DNA of 61,585 bases from Calycina herbarum. Lineage: Eukaryota > Ascomycota > Leotiomycetes > Helotiales > Pezizellaceae. Of the stretch, positions 1 to 9,855 are shown one piece after another. The notes below the pieces were generated by a model, which did not search any database, was not told the origin of the DNA, and saw nothing but the letters and a program-made list of their open reading frames with translations. The stretch lies in NCBI GenBank assembly GCA_001414485.1, contig LLEY01000263.1, positions 1 through 61,585 of the forward strand. The letters are read 5' to 3'. How positions within the stretch are numbered: the stretch's first letter is position 1; every line of letters begins with the position of its first letter. The translations under genes and the position numbers were made by a program.

Positions 1-483
1 GGGCTGATTACCATTGGAAAGCCCATTTTCGAGCGTGAGCTTCATAAAATCCTCAATCTGAAACTTCTGCCGGTCTACTCCGCCAGCTAATTCTCCAACA
101 CGCGCACGATATTCAATGGCGTTTTGTCGCAAATCCTCGATAGTTCCTTTCAATGAAGCTACCTCCTCGTCTCGCTCATGAATGACTCTTTTGGCTTGCT
201 CTTTTTCGTTTTCTGAGTCTTTATATTGGTCCACAAAAGGCTGCAAAAGTGCGAGCATTTGTGAGTTCAAGGCCTCGTGATTGTGGTTGTGCACCGGATT
301 ATTAGATGAGCCATCAACAAGACGATTACCAATGGTTCTGTCACTCTCTACTGAGTGCCCTTTGTGAGACCGTCCTGGAATTCTGCCTTTTGGTTCCTGT
401 CGGGGTCGTTTTTTCGGTGAGGCGGAATGTAGATCTGTGGATTCGAAGGTTGAGTGGGAATGTTCTCGCTTGATCGAAGCCAT
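1..483 (-). CDS. Coiled-coil protein, 3' end cut by window edge
   Basis: The frame is open from an ATG at 483-481 down to base 1 (161 codons, no stop), so the gene runs off the window. The N-terminal 60 residues are basic and Ser/Pro-rich, with an NLS-like KKRPRQ stretch near residue 28. A His/Asn-rich linker follows (NNPVHNHNHEAL). From about residue 75 the sequence is charged and heptad-like (KDSENEKEQAKRVIHERDEE, then SLKGTIEDLRQNAIEYRARV), which fits a coiled coil. No catalytic motif is visible and I do not recognise the family. A nuclear or scaffold role is only an inference from the basic patch and the coiled coil. A shorter frame starting at 544 overlaps it out of phase and lacks this patterned composition. 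Confidence 0.7.
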   Translation of the reverse strand, partial: MASIKREHSHSTFESTDLHSASPKKRPRQEPKGRIPGRSHKGHSVESDRTIGNRLVDGSSNNPVHNHNHEALNSQMLALLQPFVDQYKDSENEKEQAKRVIHERDEEVASLKGTIEDLRQNAIEYRARVGELAGGVDRQKFQIEDFMKLTLENGLSNGNQP

Positions 484-1432
484 CGTGTTGAATGGAGGCA
501 ATTCGATCTTCGAAAGATAGGCGGGAGTTTTCAGTTGAGAGCATAACAACAAGAAAAAAGCTTAGAAGATTGAGATGAGAAAGAAATAAAAAGAACGCGC
601 TGGATCAACATCACTGGGGAAGAAGACGCGTCACGTAGATTTATCGGGAAAGTGCATACAGCCCAAGGCGTGGAGATCATTGTCGACCAGTATTATCATA
701 GCAACCCCTGATTTCCCACCCCGAGTTGCAGGTATCCCATCACTTGATAATATACTTCTTTTCTACTAATAAACTATGCAAAACTCCCTGAGCCTACATC
801 TGAAAATAGCTCGACAATTAATCCAAAAAAAGAGAACCAGTCGCTCAAAGTTTTCAACGAATCAAGCCGTTAGGCGTAATTCCCCCACGATGGCTTTATG
901 ACCAAGCTGCAGTCTTCGACAATTGCAGCTAGCTACCCTGGTATGGTTTGTTTGCTACATCGCAGCTAACCCCACGTACATTGCGCTGGAGTGCCTCTTT
1001 CGGAATTTTGTCTTCAACACGATAAAGTAAACGAGCAAGGTAATTCAAATGGCAATGGTAATGGCAAAAAAGCGGGAAACGGTAGTGAAATGGCTAAACA
1101 GAAGTTTACCTTGATTGAAGAAATTCAAAGCTCAAGTAATGTTGAGAATTCATTGAGCAGAGCTCATCATATCACAACGAAAACTCGGCAACTCGCTAAA
1201 ATGGTAGGAGCGCTTGCTGCAGGATGTGGCTCTGTTGTTTGCTTCGTCCGGACACACGGGTTCCTCCCGAATGAGTCATTATATGTGTATCATGCACTCG
1301 AAAAAAGGTGGTTTTATGATCTATCAAGAAGTTGATGTCACGCAAGGCTCGCCTAAACCAGGTATCCCCTCGTATCAAAATAGAAACTTGATAAACTTTG
1401 CACTTCCTAAGAAATCCAAATAAAACAAAGTC

Positions 1433-1465
1433 AAAAAAAACCCCCACCGCTGGCGGGGCGGTGGG
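1433..1465 (-). other. GC hairpin followed by T8 (terminator-like)
   Basis: On the minus strand, CCCACCGC (1465-1458) and GCGGTGGG (1450-1443) are perfect complements around a 7-nt loop, followed by GG and eight T. The layout mimics a bacterial intrinsic terminator. It lies about 60 bp beyond the tRNA-Leu 3' end on the same strand. A role as back-up Pol III stop is inference; it may be incidental. Confidence 0.4.
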
Positions 1466-1507
1466 TTATCGACTCAATTCAGCGCCAAAGAGCCATGGGC
1501 AAAGTGC

Positions 1508-1512
1508 AAAAA
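1508..1512 (-). terminator. Pol III terminator of tRNA-Leu
   Basis: Five consecutive T on the minus strand lie 13 nt past the tRNA discriminator base. Runs of four or more T are the standard RNA polymerase III stop. Confidence 0.65.
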
Positions 1513-1524
1513 CGATATTGCGGC

Positions 1525-1642
1525 TGAACAGAAGGGGATTCGAACCCCTGCAGGTTGCCCTACGAGAATACTCATTGATTAGATCAACGAAGAGGCCAGA
1601 AGCCACTTGAGTCACGCGCCATAACCACTCGGCCATCTGTCC
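1525..1642 (-). tRNA. tRNA-Leu(CAA) with intron
   Basis: Acceptor arms GGACAGA and TCTGTTC pair with one G-U, and the discriminator is A. The D arm GCC-GAGTGGTTAT-GGC contains the A box. The anticodon loop reads CT-CAA-G, giving anticodon CAA (decodes UUG). A class II variable arm AGG-GCAA-CCT precedes the T arm AGGGG-TTCGAAT-CCCCT (B box). About 37 nt interrupt the gene just 3' of the anticodon, the canonical position for nuclear tRNA introns; yeast tRNA-Leu(CAA) also has one. The 118-nt span includes the intron. The third anticodon-stem pair appears to be a U-U mismatch if the stem is CGTGA/TCTCG, so the exact 3' splice point is uncertain. Confidence 0.88.
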
Positions 1643-1896
1643 ATCACAAGACTTGCCTGTATTGCATCGTTTTGATTCGATATGGTCGAAAAGCTTAAAT
1701 GAAAATATGAAAATATGACCCATTTGTGGGTGGGTTGAAGGTGGCCGATTTGCGGGCCTGTACCGCCGAAGCTAGGCCGGATAAATGGAGCCGAGAGCCG
1801 AACACGCCGAGCTTCATACAAGAACGTGGAGAAGCGGGGAAAGCAAGCTCTCCAACCATCTACTATACTATGCCAGTTACAGTCACAATGCTTTGC

Positions 1897-1991
1897 TACT
1901 CTCCCCCCCCCCAATAAAATGTAGTGTGCACAGACATTTAGTATGGCACAGCGGCCGTGCGCTTACATTTTATTTAGGGAGGGGGAGAGTA
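1897..1991. repeat. Imperfect inverted repeat (about 35-bp arms)
   Basis: The left arm 1897-1931 contains ACTCTC, a C10 tract, AATAAAATGTA and GTGCAC. The right arm 1957-1991 is its approximate reverse complement (GTGCGC, TACATTTTATT, a G-rich tract, GAGAGT). A roughly 25-nt loop separates the arms. It would form a strong hairpin and could be a remnant of a small MITE-like element; no clear target duplication is visible. Confidence 0.6.
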
Positions 1992-2158
1992 TTGGCAATC
2001 ACTGAATTGTTCCTCCAGACCGGTTCCATATCCGGGGTAAGAGGGATGCTCTCTGCTAGGCTACCAGGTTGATATTACATTGCCTGCCTCGTCTGCCATT
2101 GGATACCTAGGTACAAGTCTTCTCTCGTTGTGCAACCCTACATGCTTCTTGTCAATAA

Positions 2159-2164
2159 CCTCGG
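2159..2164 (+). promoter_or_regulatory. CCTCGG hexamer, possible FarA/FarB-type fatty-acid element
   Basis: The hexamer lies about 170 bp upstream of the acyl-CoA synthetase ATG. CCTCGG is the known core of fatty-acid regulator sites in Aspergillus. A 6-mer occurs by chance about once per 2 kb on two strands, so this is suggestive only. Confidence 0.3.
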
Positions 2165-2332
2165 GACTCTTCTTTGAATTACTAACCTCGTCCTGACTTT
2201 GAGACTGCCACCCCTCCGGTTTCGCAGGTTTCGAACCCGATCTGATCTTTGACGCGTCTCCAGCCCTTCGATAAATATGTAAACACCTCCCACCTGTTCA
2301 ATTGATCTCTCTAACCACATCCAGATCTCACA

Positions 2333-4953
2333 ATGGCCTCTCATCCCCAAGACGAAGTCCAATCCCACTCCCTCACCAACCCCGAATCTTTCTGGGCAGA
2401 GCAAGCCTCGCATCTCCATTGGCACAAGAAGCCCAGCCAAACCCTCATAAAGGTCAAGAAGTCGCTCAAGTCGGGAGTTGATCACGATCATTGGGATTGG
2501 TTTCCCGACGGCGAGATCTCTACATGCTACAATTGTGTTGATAGACATGTTCTTGCTGGAAATGGAGATCATGTCGCGATTATTTTCGATAGTCCGGTGA
2601 CGAAGACGAAGCGGAAATACACGTACAGCCAGCTCTTGGACGAGGTTGAAGTGTTTGCCGGAGTTTTGAGGGACGAAGGTGTCAAGAGGGGAGATGTGAT
2701 TTTGATGTACAGTGAGTTGGGAGAGACATTCGATTTCTTTTACTTCTCGTTCTGGGGGGATGGATATTCCGCCAATATATGGGATGGAACCTACGCAGGA
2801 TCACGAGGGAGAACAACCAGCTTCCGTTGTTCGAGCTTTCTAGGACAATTGAATCTTGTTTGATCCAGTTATCCTAAAAGGTTAGAGCAATGAGATCGAA
2901 TTTTCCTCGAAAGTTAGAAAAACGAGAAGCCATCTACTAGCCCTGACTTTCGCAAAGAAGGATGAGGTCTTGTTGTTTCTTGCAGCATTGACACCCCGTT
3001 GCACCAACAAAAGCTAACAACTGCCACAGTGCCTATGATCCCAGCGGCGCTCATTGGACTCCTCGCCATATCACGACTTGGCGCCATACACGCGGTGGTA
3101 TTTGGTGGTTTTGCGCCAGCATCATTGGCTCAACGAATCGAAGCTTCGAAGCCCGTCGCTATTCTCACGGCCTCATGCGGAATTGATGGCGCCAAACCTC
3201 CAATGGCATACAAACCCTTCATAACCGAAGCCATCGAACTGTCGGCACACAAGCCAAGCAAGACAATAATATGGCAGCGAGATCAATTGCGGTGGGACAA
3301 TTTAGACAAACTTGGTGGACATAGGAATTGGCAACGGCTGGTTCATAGTGGCCGTAGGAGAGGATTGAAGGCTGATTGTGTGCCTATCAAATCGAACGAG
3401 GGTGTCTACATCATCTACACATGTGAGTATTCTCCGAGTTATTTTCCCCTCTTTCGAGTTGTTTCAAGAGTACCGAGACACTATTCCCTCCACAGACAGC
3501 TTTGTTTCCTCCCCACTCCCTTTTAATTCCTCAGACATACTTCTAGAAATGTCAATACTGACTCCGAGATCTTCTGCAGCTGGAACGACTGGTCTCCCAA
3601 AAGGCGTTCTTCGGGAAGCTGGAGGTCATGCTGTAGGGCTTCATTTGTCCATAAGTTATTTATTTGGCATTCATGGACCCGGCGATGTGATGTTTTGTGC
3701 CTCGGACATTGGATGGGTCGTCGGCCATTCTTACATTCTGTATGCACCTCTTTTGACTGGAGCCGCAACGGTATTATTCGAAGGGAAACCTGTCGGTACA
3801 CCAAATGCGGGTTCTTTCTGGCGCATCGTCGAAGAGTATCAAGTCAACATCCTTTCTACGGCACCCACGGCCTTACGAGCGATTCGAAGAGACGATCCAG
3901 AAAATAAGCTCTTCAAAGAAATTGGCGAAAGAGGCGGTCTCAAATCCCTGAAGGCTTTATTTCTTGCAGGTGAAAGATCAGAACCAAGTATCGTTACTAT
4001 GTACGGCGACCTTCTCCGCAATTATGCTGGTAAGGGTGCGAAGGTTGTCGATAGTTGGTGGTCTTCAGAATCCGGATCTCCCATTTCTGGTATTGCGCTC
4101 GTCCCCCATGCTGGAAAAGATCGCAAAACAAAAGAAAGAGAGGTTGAAACTTTGGGTATCAAGCCTGGCAGTGCCGGAAAAGCGATGCCTGGATTCGATG
4201 TTCGAGTTGTAGATGATTCCGGCAACGAAGTCGAGAATGGAAAGATGGGAAATATTGTGCTTGGTATGCCATTGGCACCAACAGGTTTCCGAACACTCTG
4301 GGAAGACGAAGAAAGATTTTACAAGGGATACCTCAAGAGATTTGAGGGCCAATGGATTGATACTGGTGATGCCGGCATGATTGATTCCGATGGCTATATT
4401 CATGTCATGTCCAGATCAGACGATATCATCAACGTTGCGGCTCATAGATTCAGCACTGGTAAGGGCTCCACCCCAAAATTTGAAAACACCACTAACACCC
4501 GATTCTCTAGGTTCCATTGAACAAGCCATTTCCTCACACCCCTCAATTGCAGAGTGCTGTGTAGTAGGCATCCCCGATGCACTAAAAGGTCACCTCCCAT
4601 TAGCATTCGTAACACTATCAACACCCGACCATCCTTCCTCAGCCATCCCGACCGATGAATTCTTCGGCGAGGTCCAAAAACTCGTTCGCACGCAGATTGG
4701 CGCTATTGCTTCTCTTGGTGGCATGATCCAAGGCAAGGGCATGATTCCCAAAACTCGCTCTGGGAAAACGCTACGGAGGGTGTTGAGGGAGTTGGTAGAA
4801 AATGCTGTCCATAGGGAGTTTGATAAGGAGGTTCAGATTCCGGCTACGGTTGAGGATGCGACTGTTGTGGGGGTTGCAAGGGGGAAGATTGAGGAGTATT
4901 TTAGGGTTAAGGGTGGGGTTCATAGAGCTACTGAGGAGAGATCGAAGCTGTAG
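2333..4953 (+). CDS. Acyl-CoA synthetase, propionate-CoA ligase/ACSS3 type, C-terminal SKL
   Basis: Four exons, 2333-2711, 3030-3422, 3580-4458 and 4511-4953, close in phase to 697 residues. The enzyme activates a short-chain acid with ATP to the acyl-AMP and then the acyl-CoA. Motifs in order: GDVILMYMPMIP near residue 125, the phosphate loop SGTTGLPKG near 257, WWSSESG, DTGDAG, SRSDDIINVAAHRFSTG, and PKTRSGK with the C-terminal catalytic Lys near 636. HRFSTG resembles the HRLST of propionyl/ACSS3-type enzymes rather than the HRIGT of acetyl-CoA synthetase, so a propionate or other short acid is more likely than acetate. The protein ends in SKL, a canonical peroxisomal PTS1 signal. The first intron (318 nt) is long for this genome. 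All key residues appear intact. Confidence 0.93.
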
Positions 4954-6283
4954 AAAGTGGAGGTTTTGTATGTGTATGATTTTATGAATTAGATGATGGG
5001 ATGATGGGAGTCACGCCCGGACGGGTAATTGAGAATGAATAAGGTTTTTTATTCGTTCTGTTCCTCGTTCTCCGATGACTGCTTGACGGCGCAACTCTGA
5101 GTCGTTCTTTCCGTTCTTGTCAAAGACAGCAACAAGCAGGTCTTGCCGCAAGTATGCTGAGTGAGGAAGGAACGACCAAGACCAACGACCCGACACGAAG
5201 TTCTCAGCACCCTCGAGTTCCATTGCTTTTTTGGAAGCTCCACATTTTTGACGCCGGTCACGTTTCAGTCACGTTTTTGTGGATACATTTCGTTCCAAGG
5301 TTGCTCTCGACTTCATTTCTAAAGGGCAAACATTTACGCCGTTAGAACAGATCTAACCAAAAGAACATTCTGTAACACCACAAGGAAACCAATCGAAGAA
5401 TAGCGGCTGAATTTTCCCACGCGACGAGCATGAGGGGAAACCCGTAAGGCGGTGCAAGGCAGCTTCGCCACAGTGAAATCGCAATCTTTAATTTCCACAA
5501 CACCACCACAACCACAACAAGAATCCAAATCTGCCTTCGCTTGCCCAAGTTTGTACTCCCTATCTCATGATGAAGAAAGCAAAGAAGCTCTTTCGCCATC
5601 GTGCTGCCTCACTGCCTATACAAACCCCGCGAAAGGGATGATTTGCATTGCAGCTGATATGCAGACAATCTAGATCTTTCCGAGTCTTTCGCGGGCTCGT
5701 GATTACGCATCCGATCGTTTGTTTCCTTTCTCTTTCATCTTCTTGATTTTTGATTTCGATCACCGATTTCTAGGCAGGTGTTTTACACACCGAGAAGTTA
5801 TTACAAACTGCCAGTGCAGATATTTCTTGAGTCACGACTTCTTCCTACGTACACAGATTGTTACCGACACACGAAATAGCCCCCAAATCTTCGGTGGGGG
5901 GACGAAAGGGTTGCGCCAAAATCTCACCGAAGCTTTGCACCCATGTTACTGGCGAGGGAGCCTCAACTTCATCTCACACCGGCGGTGGCTGAAGCCACAC
6001 AAAACATTCAGAGCCCACGTTTTCCTTTTGTAATCGGGTTGAGTTGCATCATGATGGGTTGTTTGTTTTTGATACATAAGAGGGCCCTTTCTTTCCATTC
6101 ATGCTTTGTATTTTTTGGTTGCCAACTTGCATACTCTCTTTCATACAAAGACAGAAGCTTCCCCATCTCAAACATCCAAGCACAAATAGAAAACCAAACC
6201 AGATATTATCTTAAATAAAGCCACCCACCGTCAAACTGTCTTCCTACTACACCAGAACCTACACCACCACCACTTCAGCCAAA
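4954..6283. other. Intergenic, no supported gene
   Basis: This is the 3' region of the acyl-CoA synthetase and the upstream region of the WW-domain gene. Open frames on both strands are short, overlap and show no motif. The last 100 bases become rich in CA/CAC runs (ACACCACCACCACTTCAGCC), as expected of a fungal 5' leader. Confidence 0.6.
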
Positions 6284-7051
6284 ATGTCTCCCACGGCACT
6301 AAAACAACAGACCACCCAACTCCTCTCAGAGCTCACCCTCTGTCTCGAACTCTGCACAACAATCCTCTCCACGCGGAGATTAGGAAGTACACATACCTCC
6401 TTCGACGCGCTCTACTCCTCTCTCCCTCTCACTATCCAAACCATCACCACCAAATCTCTCACCCTCCGAAAACTCCTCGGCTCACGAATGGATCTTGGTG
6501 ATGAAACTTCTCGAAATATCCTGAACCGTGCAATCAGAGATTTACAAGCTGATATCCAACCACGACTACGGAATATTGCGCATCCACCACGGCGGGATCG
6601 ATCGAGTGGAGAACCACAGGTCCCAGGCTTCAAGGAAATTTTCCGAAAGATCTCAGGCGTGGAATGGGAAGTTTGCGATGCTTTGGAATCGCTCTCCGAA
6701 CGATTGCAAGCTGAGAAATCGAAACCTGTGCAGAACCCAGTTCCTGAAGCGAAGACGAGGAAATCGAGGGATGGGGAGGAGGTGCTTGTTAATATCAAGG
6801 AACTTACTCAGTTGCTTGATCACTTGAAGGCTTCTTGGATTGAGTATTCGAGTGAGGGGAGGAAATATTATGTTAATGCTTTCGATAAGACGACGACTTG
6901 GGAGAGACCTGAGGGGGCTTTTATTCAATCTACTCTGCCTTCTGCTGCGCCGGTGAGGGCTAGCAGGACGACGACTAGGGAGCAGGAGCGGTCGAGGAGG
7001 GAGACGAGGGAGCACAGAGATAGGACTTGGGAGAATGGGAAGGGATGGTGA
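6284..7051 (+). CDS. Small WW-domain protein
   Basis: Single-exon frame of 255 residues, with the start in the context CCAAAATGTCT. Residues 1-160 are predicted helical with Leu repeats and carry no motif I recognise. A single WW domain lies at about 182-211: a first Trp in ASWIEYSSEG, the YY pair in RKYYVNAFDKTTTWERPEG, and the closing Trp and Pro. WW domains bind proline-rich peptides, so an adaptor role is likely; partner and location are unknown. The tail (212-255) is strongly Arg/Glu-rich (REQERSRRETREHRDR), reminiscent of splicing-associated WW proteins, but that link is weak. The third-position bias changes after about 6740 from C-rich to mixed, without breaking the frame. Confidence 0.75.
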   Translation: MSPTALKQQTTQLLSELTLCLELCTTILSTRRLGSTHTSFDALYSSLPLTIQTITTKSLTLRKLLGSRMDLGDETSRNILNRAIRDLQADIQPRLRNIAHPPRRDRSSGEPQVPGFKEIFRKISGVEWEVCDALESLSERLQAEKSKPVQNPVPEAKTRKSRDGEEVLVNIKELTQLLDHLKASWIEYSSEGRKYYVNAFDKTTTWERPEGAFIQSTLPSAAPVRASRTTTREQERSRRETREHRDRTWENGKGW

Positions 7052-9855
7052 GAGAGTGGTTGAGTGATGTACGAAATTGTAGTTGGTGGATTCTTTTTGG
7101 GGGGCTTTTTTTCGGGTTGGGCATGATATCCTGGGACAGATTGAGATGTAAAATTGTTTTCTGGGTAAGGTTACCTCTTTGTGGTTACTTTTCTACGCCG
7201 GCGTGCGGGGTTTATGAGTTTTATGTATTATGACTTTCGTATGTTTTTACCGTTGGACGGCTTCTATCCTTCCTTGCTTTTGCATAGGCAATAGCTATTA
7301 CTCAAATACCAAAAAAAGGCTTGTACATACCATTTCATCAGTGCCTTTCGCGTGAAGTAGTGTGAAACTAATTCTTGTTCTTGAATACCCATATTAGCGT
7401 GGGATAAAAATAGATTCACGTGATACTTAGAAAATCTGTTCTCTCAATCCAACAAGAGAAGAGGTAATCATTGTTCTGAATAGTAGGCTTTCTCAAACTT
7501 TTGCAATCGGGTTCCAATTTTGCTGTCAAGGCTGGAGGGGCTTTTTCTTGTCTGCACCAGATACTGAGTAAACGTGACAGGAGAGTGACGTAGACGTGAT
7601 TTTGTTTTCTGTATTTCTAGCAGCGCGAATCAAAACCAAGGGACTCAATAATATGTTTTGGATTCATATTTCTACCTGTTTTTGAAAAGAGTGCCGTGGT
7701 TTGTGGAGAATGAGTTACGGATTATCACCTGACTTTCCTCCTCTTTCAGTCCCGTTTTTATCTATAAGGATTCCAAGTTCTTTCCTTGTAAAGGCTGAGG
7801 AGCTAAGATAATCGAGTTTTATCTTAAGGGCTTACCACTCAGAAAGAGAGACGAAGATAATATGCCGTTTGAGAGGAGGGTTGATTTGGATTTTATTCTA
7901 CGCGAGGAAGTTGGGAATTAATGAGTAAGCCACGAGTAAGCCATAAGTAAGCTATAAGTAAATCACAAGTAAGCCATGGGTATCTCACGAGTTTTGTGCT
8001 GGGGCTTGAATTTTCATATTTTAGCGGTGTCGTTTTTCACTTGAAATATACATGCTGATCCGTAACTTATTGAGCGGTGACCTGTGACAGTAAATGAGTT
8101 CCAATATTAGGACTCTTCTCGTGTCTTTTTAGCCTTACACTTCACGATATCTTGGAGTAAACGATGTGGGTTTTGATACCTGTCTCTTGTTTAAGTAAGC
8201 CTTACTGGGTCATAGTGAGATAACAATGAGGGAAGTCTGTCACCTGACTCGCTTCCAGTTCTCTCCTGTCGATCCACCCAGAAGGAAGCTCTTTTGGTAT
8301 TCCCATCAATGGTATAGACCGGTGTTGAAGAACTCATAATCTGGCGTCAATCACTACGATGAATCATTTGCATGAATTAAATTTAGGCAAGAATTTTTAA
8401 ACTTCGTTTGGAATCAGTAAGGTAGTAAGAAACTTAGGAATGGAAATCCGAGCCAATTAACCACATCCATGGGCTTCTTATAAAGCATCGATTCTTTTTC
8501 GACTTATGAGTCTGTTAGGAAGGGACTCTGATGATTCTCTCTCGGAGACGCGATTTAAATGTACTTGAGAAGATTCAATCCCTATCTCGGAATACTGCGC
8601 TAGAATTCTTTTCGCTGAGAGTAAAGTATTTTCCCCAGTTAGCTTGTCGAGAGAGTGGGTTACTAGCAAGAGTATCTTTTCCGTAAGTGTCTTCTGTAAT
8701 TCTCGAGGACTTTTTTCCGTCCATTATCTGGGAAGTTCGACTTTCCGGTAGTTGGTGGTTGTTCGCGCAATTCGTACGTTTTACTTTCAGCTGAAAAACT
8801 GGAGTGGAAGACCGGTGAACGGTTTCTGGCCAGCAATAGAATATCGTTATCTGACCTTGGCTGACTTAGTCTGGAAGTATTCATAGGTTGGGTTGGGTCG
8901 AAAAAGATATTTCTCATCAGGACTTGGTTTAGGTGGAGGTGTCCAATATGATTTCTTTAAGATCCGACGAGAATCTTGCTTAAACTTAGTTTCATGATGA
9001 TTCGAATGATAAGTTTGAGTCCATGAAACTAACTCGGGGTCGAGATACAGTTCACTTTTAAAGGGATTTCGATTAGTGAAAAGTGACGAAGTGCAGCCCA
9101 TTGAACGCGCAAACACGAGGCTTATTACTTCTGCCTTTCAGCCCTACGTGATTTCAAAGCTTAGTGAAATGATCGTTTTACTAAGAAAGTTACTAAGCAA
9201 ATTCATGGACTCGAGTTGATGCGATTGGTGTGTTCGTTAAAATGTAGTTGCCGATACTTGGTGCTTGTTTCTCGGTTGTCGTAAAGTGGCTGCGGCGTGG
9301 ATTGGGATAGGGCTGGGGCGGTTTTGTACTGCCATAGATACTTGATGCTTCGTATAAAGTGATCTAGTTTTGAGTCTTTTGAGAACTGGTCATTTCTTTG
9401 TATAATTCACAACTTTGAGATATTTATGACCGGGCAATTTGTATCAAGGGCTTGGATATATGTATGAGAATTCTAGCTGTTGTTTTTTGATTCATTTTCA
9501 GATAGAAGTCAAAGTTGACCAAATTGCGAGCAGGAATTCACCTAGAGGCCTCAGATGAAGGTGCGATAGTAACACAGAAAGATAGAGACAAAGATTGTGA
9601 TTGGAGGTACGAATACTGAGAAGAATCAGCCAAGTTAACCAAGCGTCGACACAATCTGTGGTCCGGCTATTGGTTATCTCGTAAAGTATAACCAGTATGT
9701 GGCTTAATCCTGATATTTACATGTGCTTGGTCCTCTATTATCAGAATTTTCCTTGGCACATAAGCAAGCCAAGGAGAAGTCAGTCCTGTAGAAGTGTTCA
9801 CATCCCCTTGAAATCGAAGACAAACTCGCCCAACTCTCTTTTTGTAATAAGCAAG
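7052..9855. other. Long gene-free stretch (2.8 kb)
   Basis: No frame with a convincing start, motif or spliced continuation was found. Three overlapping small frames on the minus strand at 8478-9116 lack recognisable domains. The only ordered structure I see is an 11-bp tandem array at 7923-7988. The last 200 bases form the upstream region of the P450 pseudogene. Confidence 0.55.
7923..7988 (+). repeat. 11-bp tandem repeat, about 6 copies
   Basis: Units read GAGTAAGCCAC, GAGTAAGCCAT, AAGTAAGCTAT, AAGTAAATCAC, AAGTAAGCCAT and GGGTATCTCAC. The phase is exact at 11 bp with 1-4 substitutions per copy. It is intergenic and of unknown role. Confidence 0.8.

Larger units (their letters stand above)
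484..1524. other. Intergenic, no supported gene
   Basis: This stretch lies between the start of the coiled-coil gene and the 3' end of the tRNA, so the part near 484-700 should hold the promoter of the former. Open frames around 991-1447 overlap one another on both strands, lack ATG starts or conserved motifs, and look like chance. A hairpin with an A/T tail lies at 1433-1465. Confidence 0.6.
1643..2332. other. Intergenic and promoter of acyl-CoA synthetase
   Basis: No gene is supported here. The region holds a long imperfect inverted repeat (1897-1991) and the upstream region of the acyl-CoA synthetase, including a CCTCGG hexamer at 2159. The ATG at 2333 sits in a good fungal start context (CACAATGGC). 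Confidence 0.6.

Noticed and set aside
991..1447. Overlapping frames of 60-114 codons on both strands
   Set aside because: The longest starts at GTG, and the others overlap each other in several frames without any motif; no splice continuation was found.
8478..9116. Three consecutive minus-strand frames that might be exons of one gene
   Set aside because: No shared phase with consensus splice sites, no recognisable domain, and composition like the surrounding intergenic DNA.
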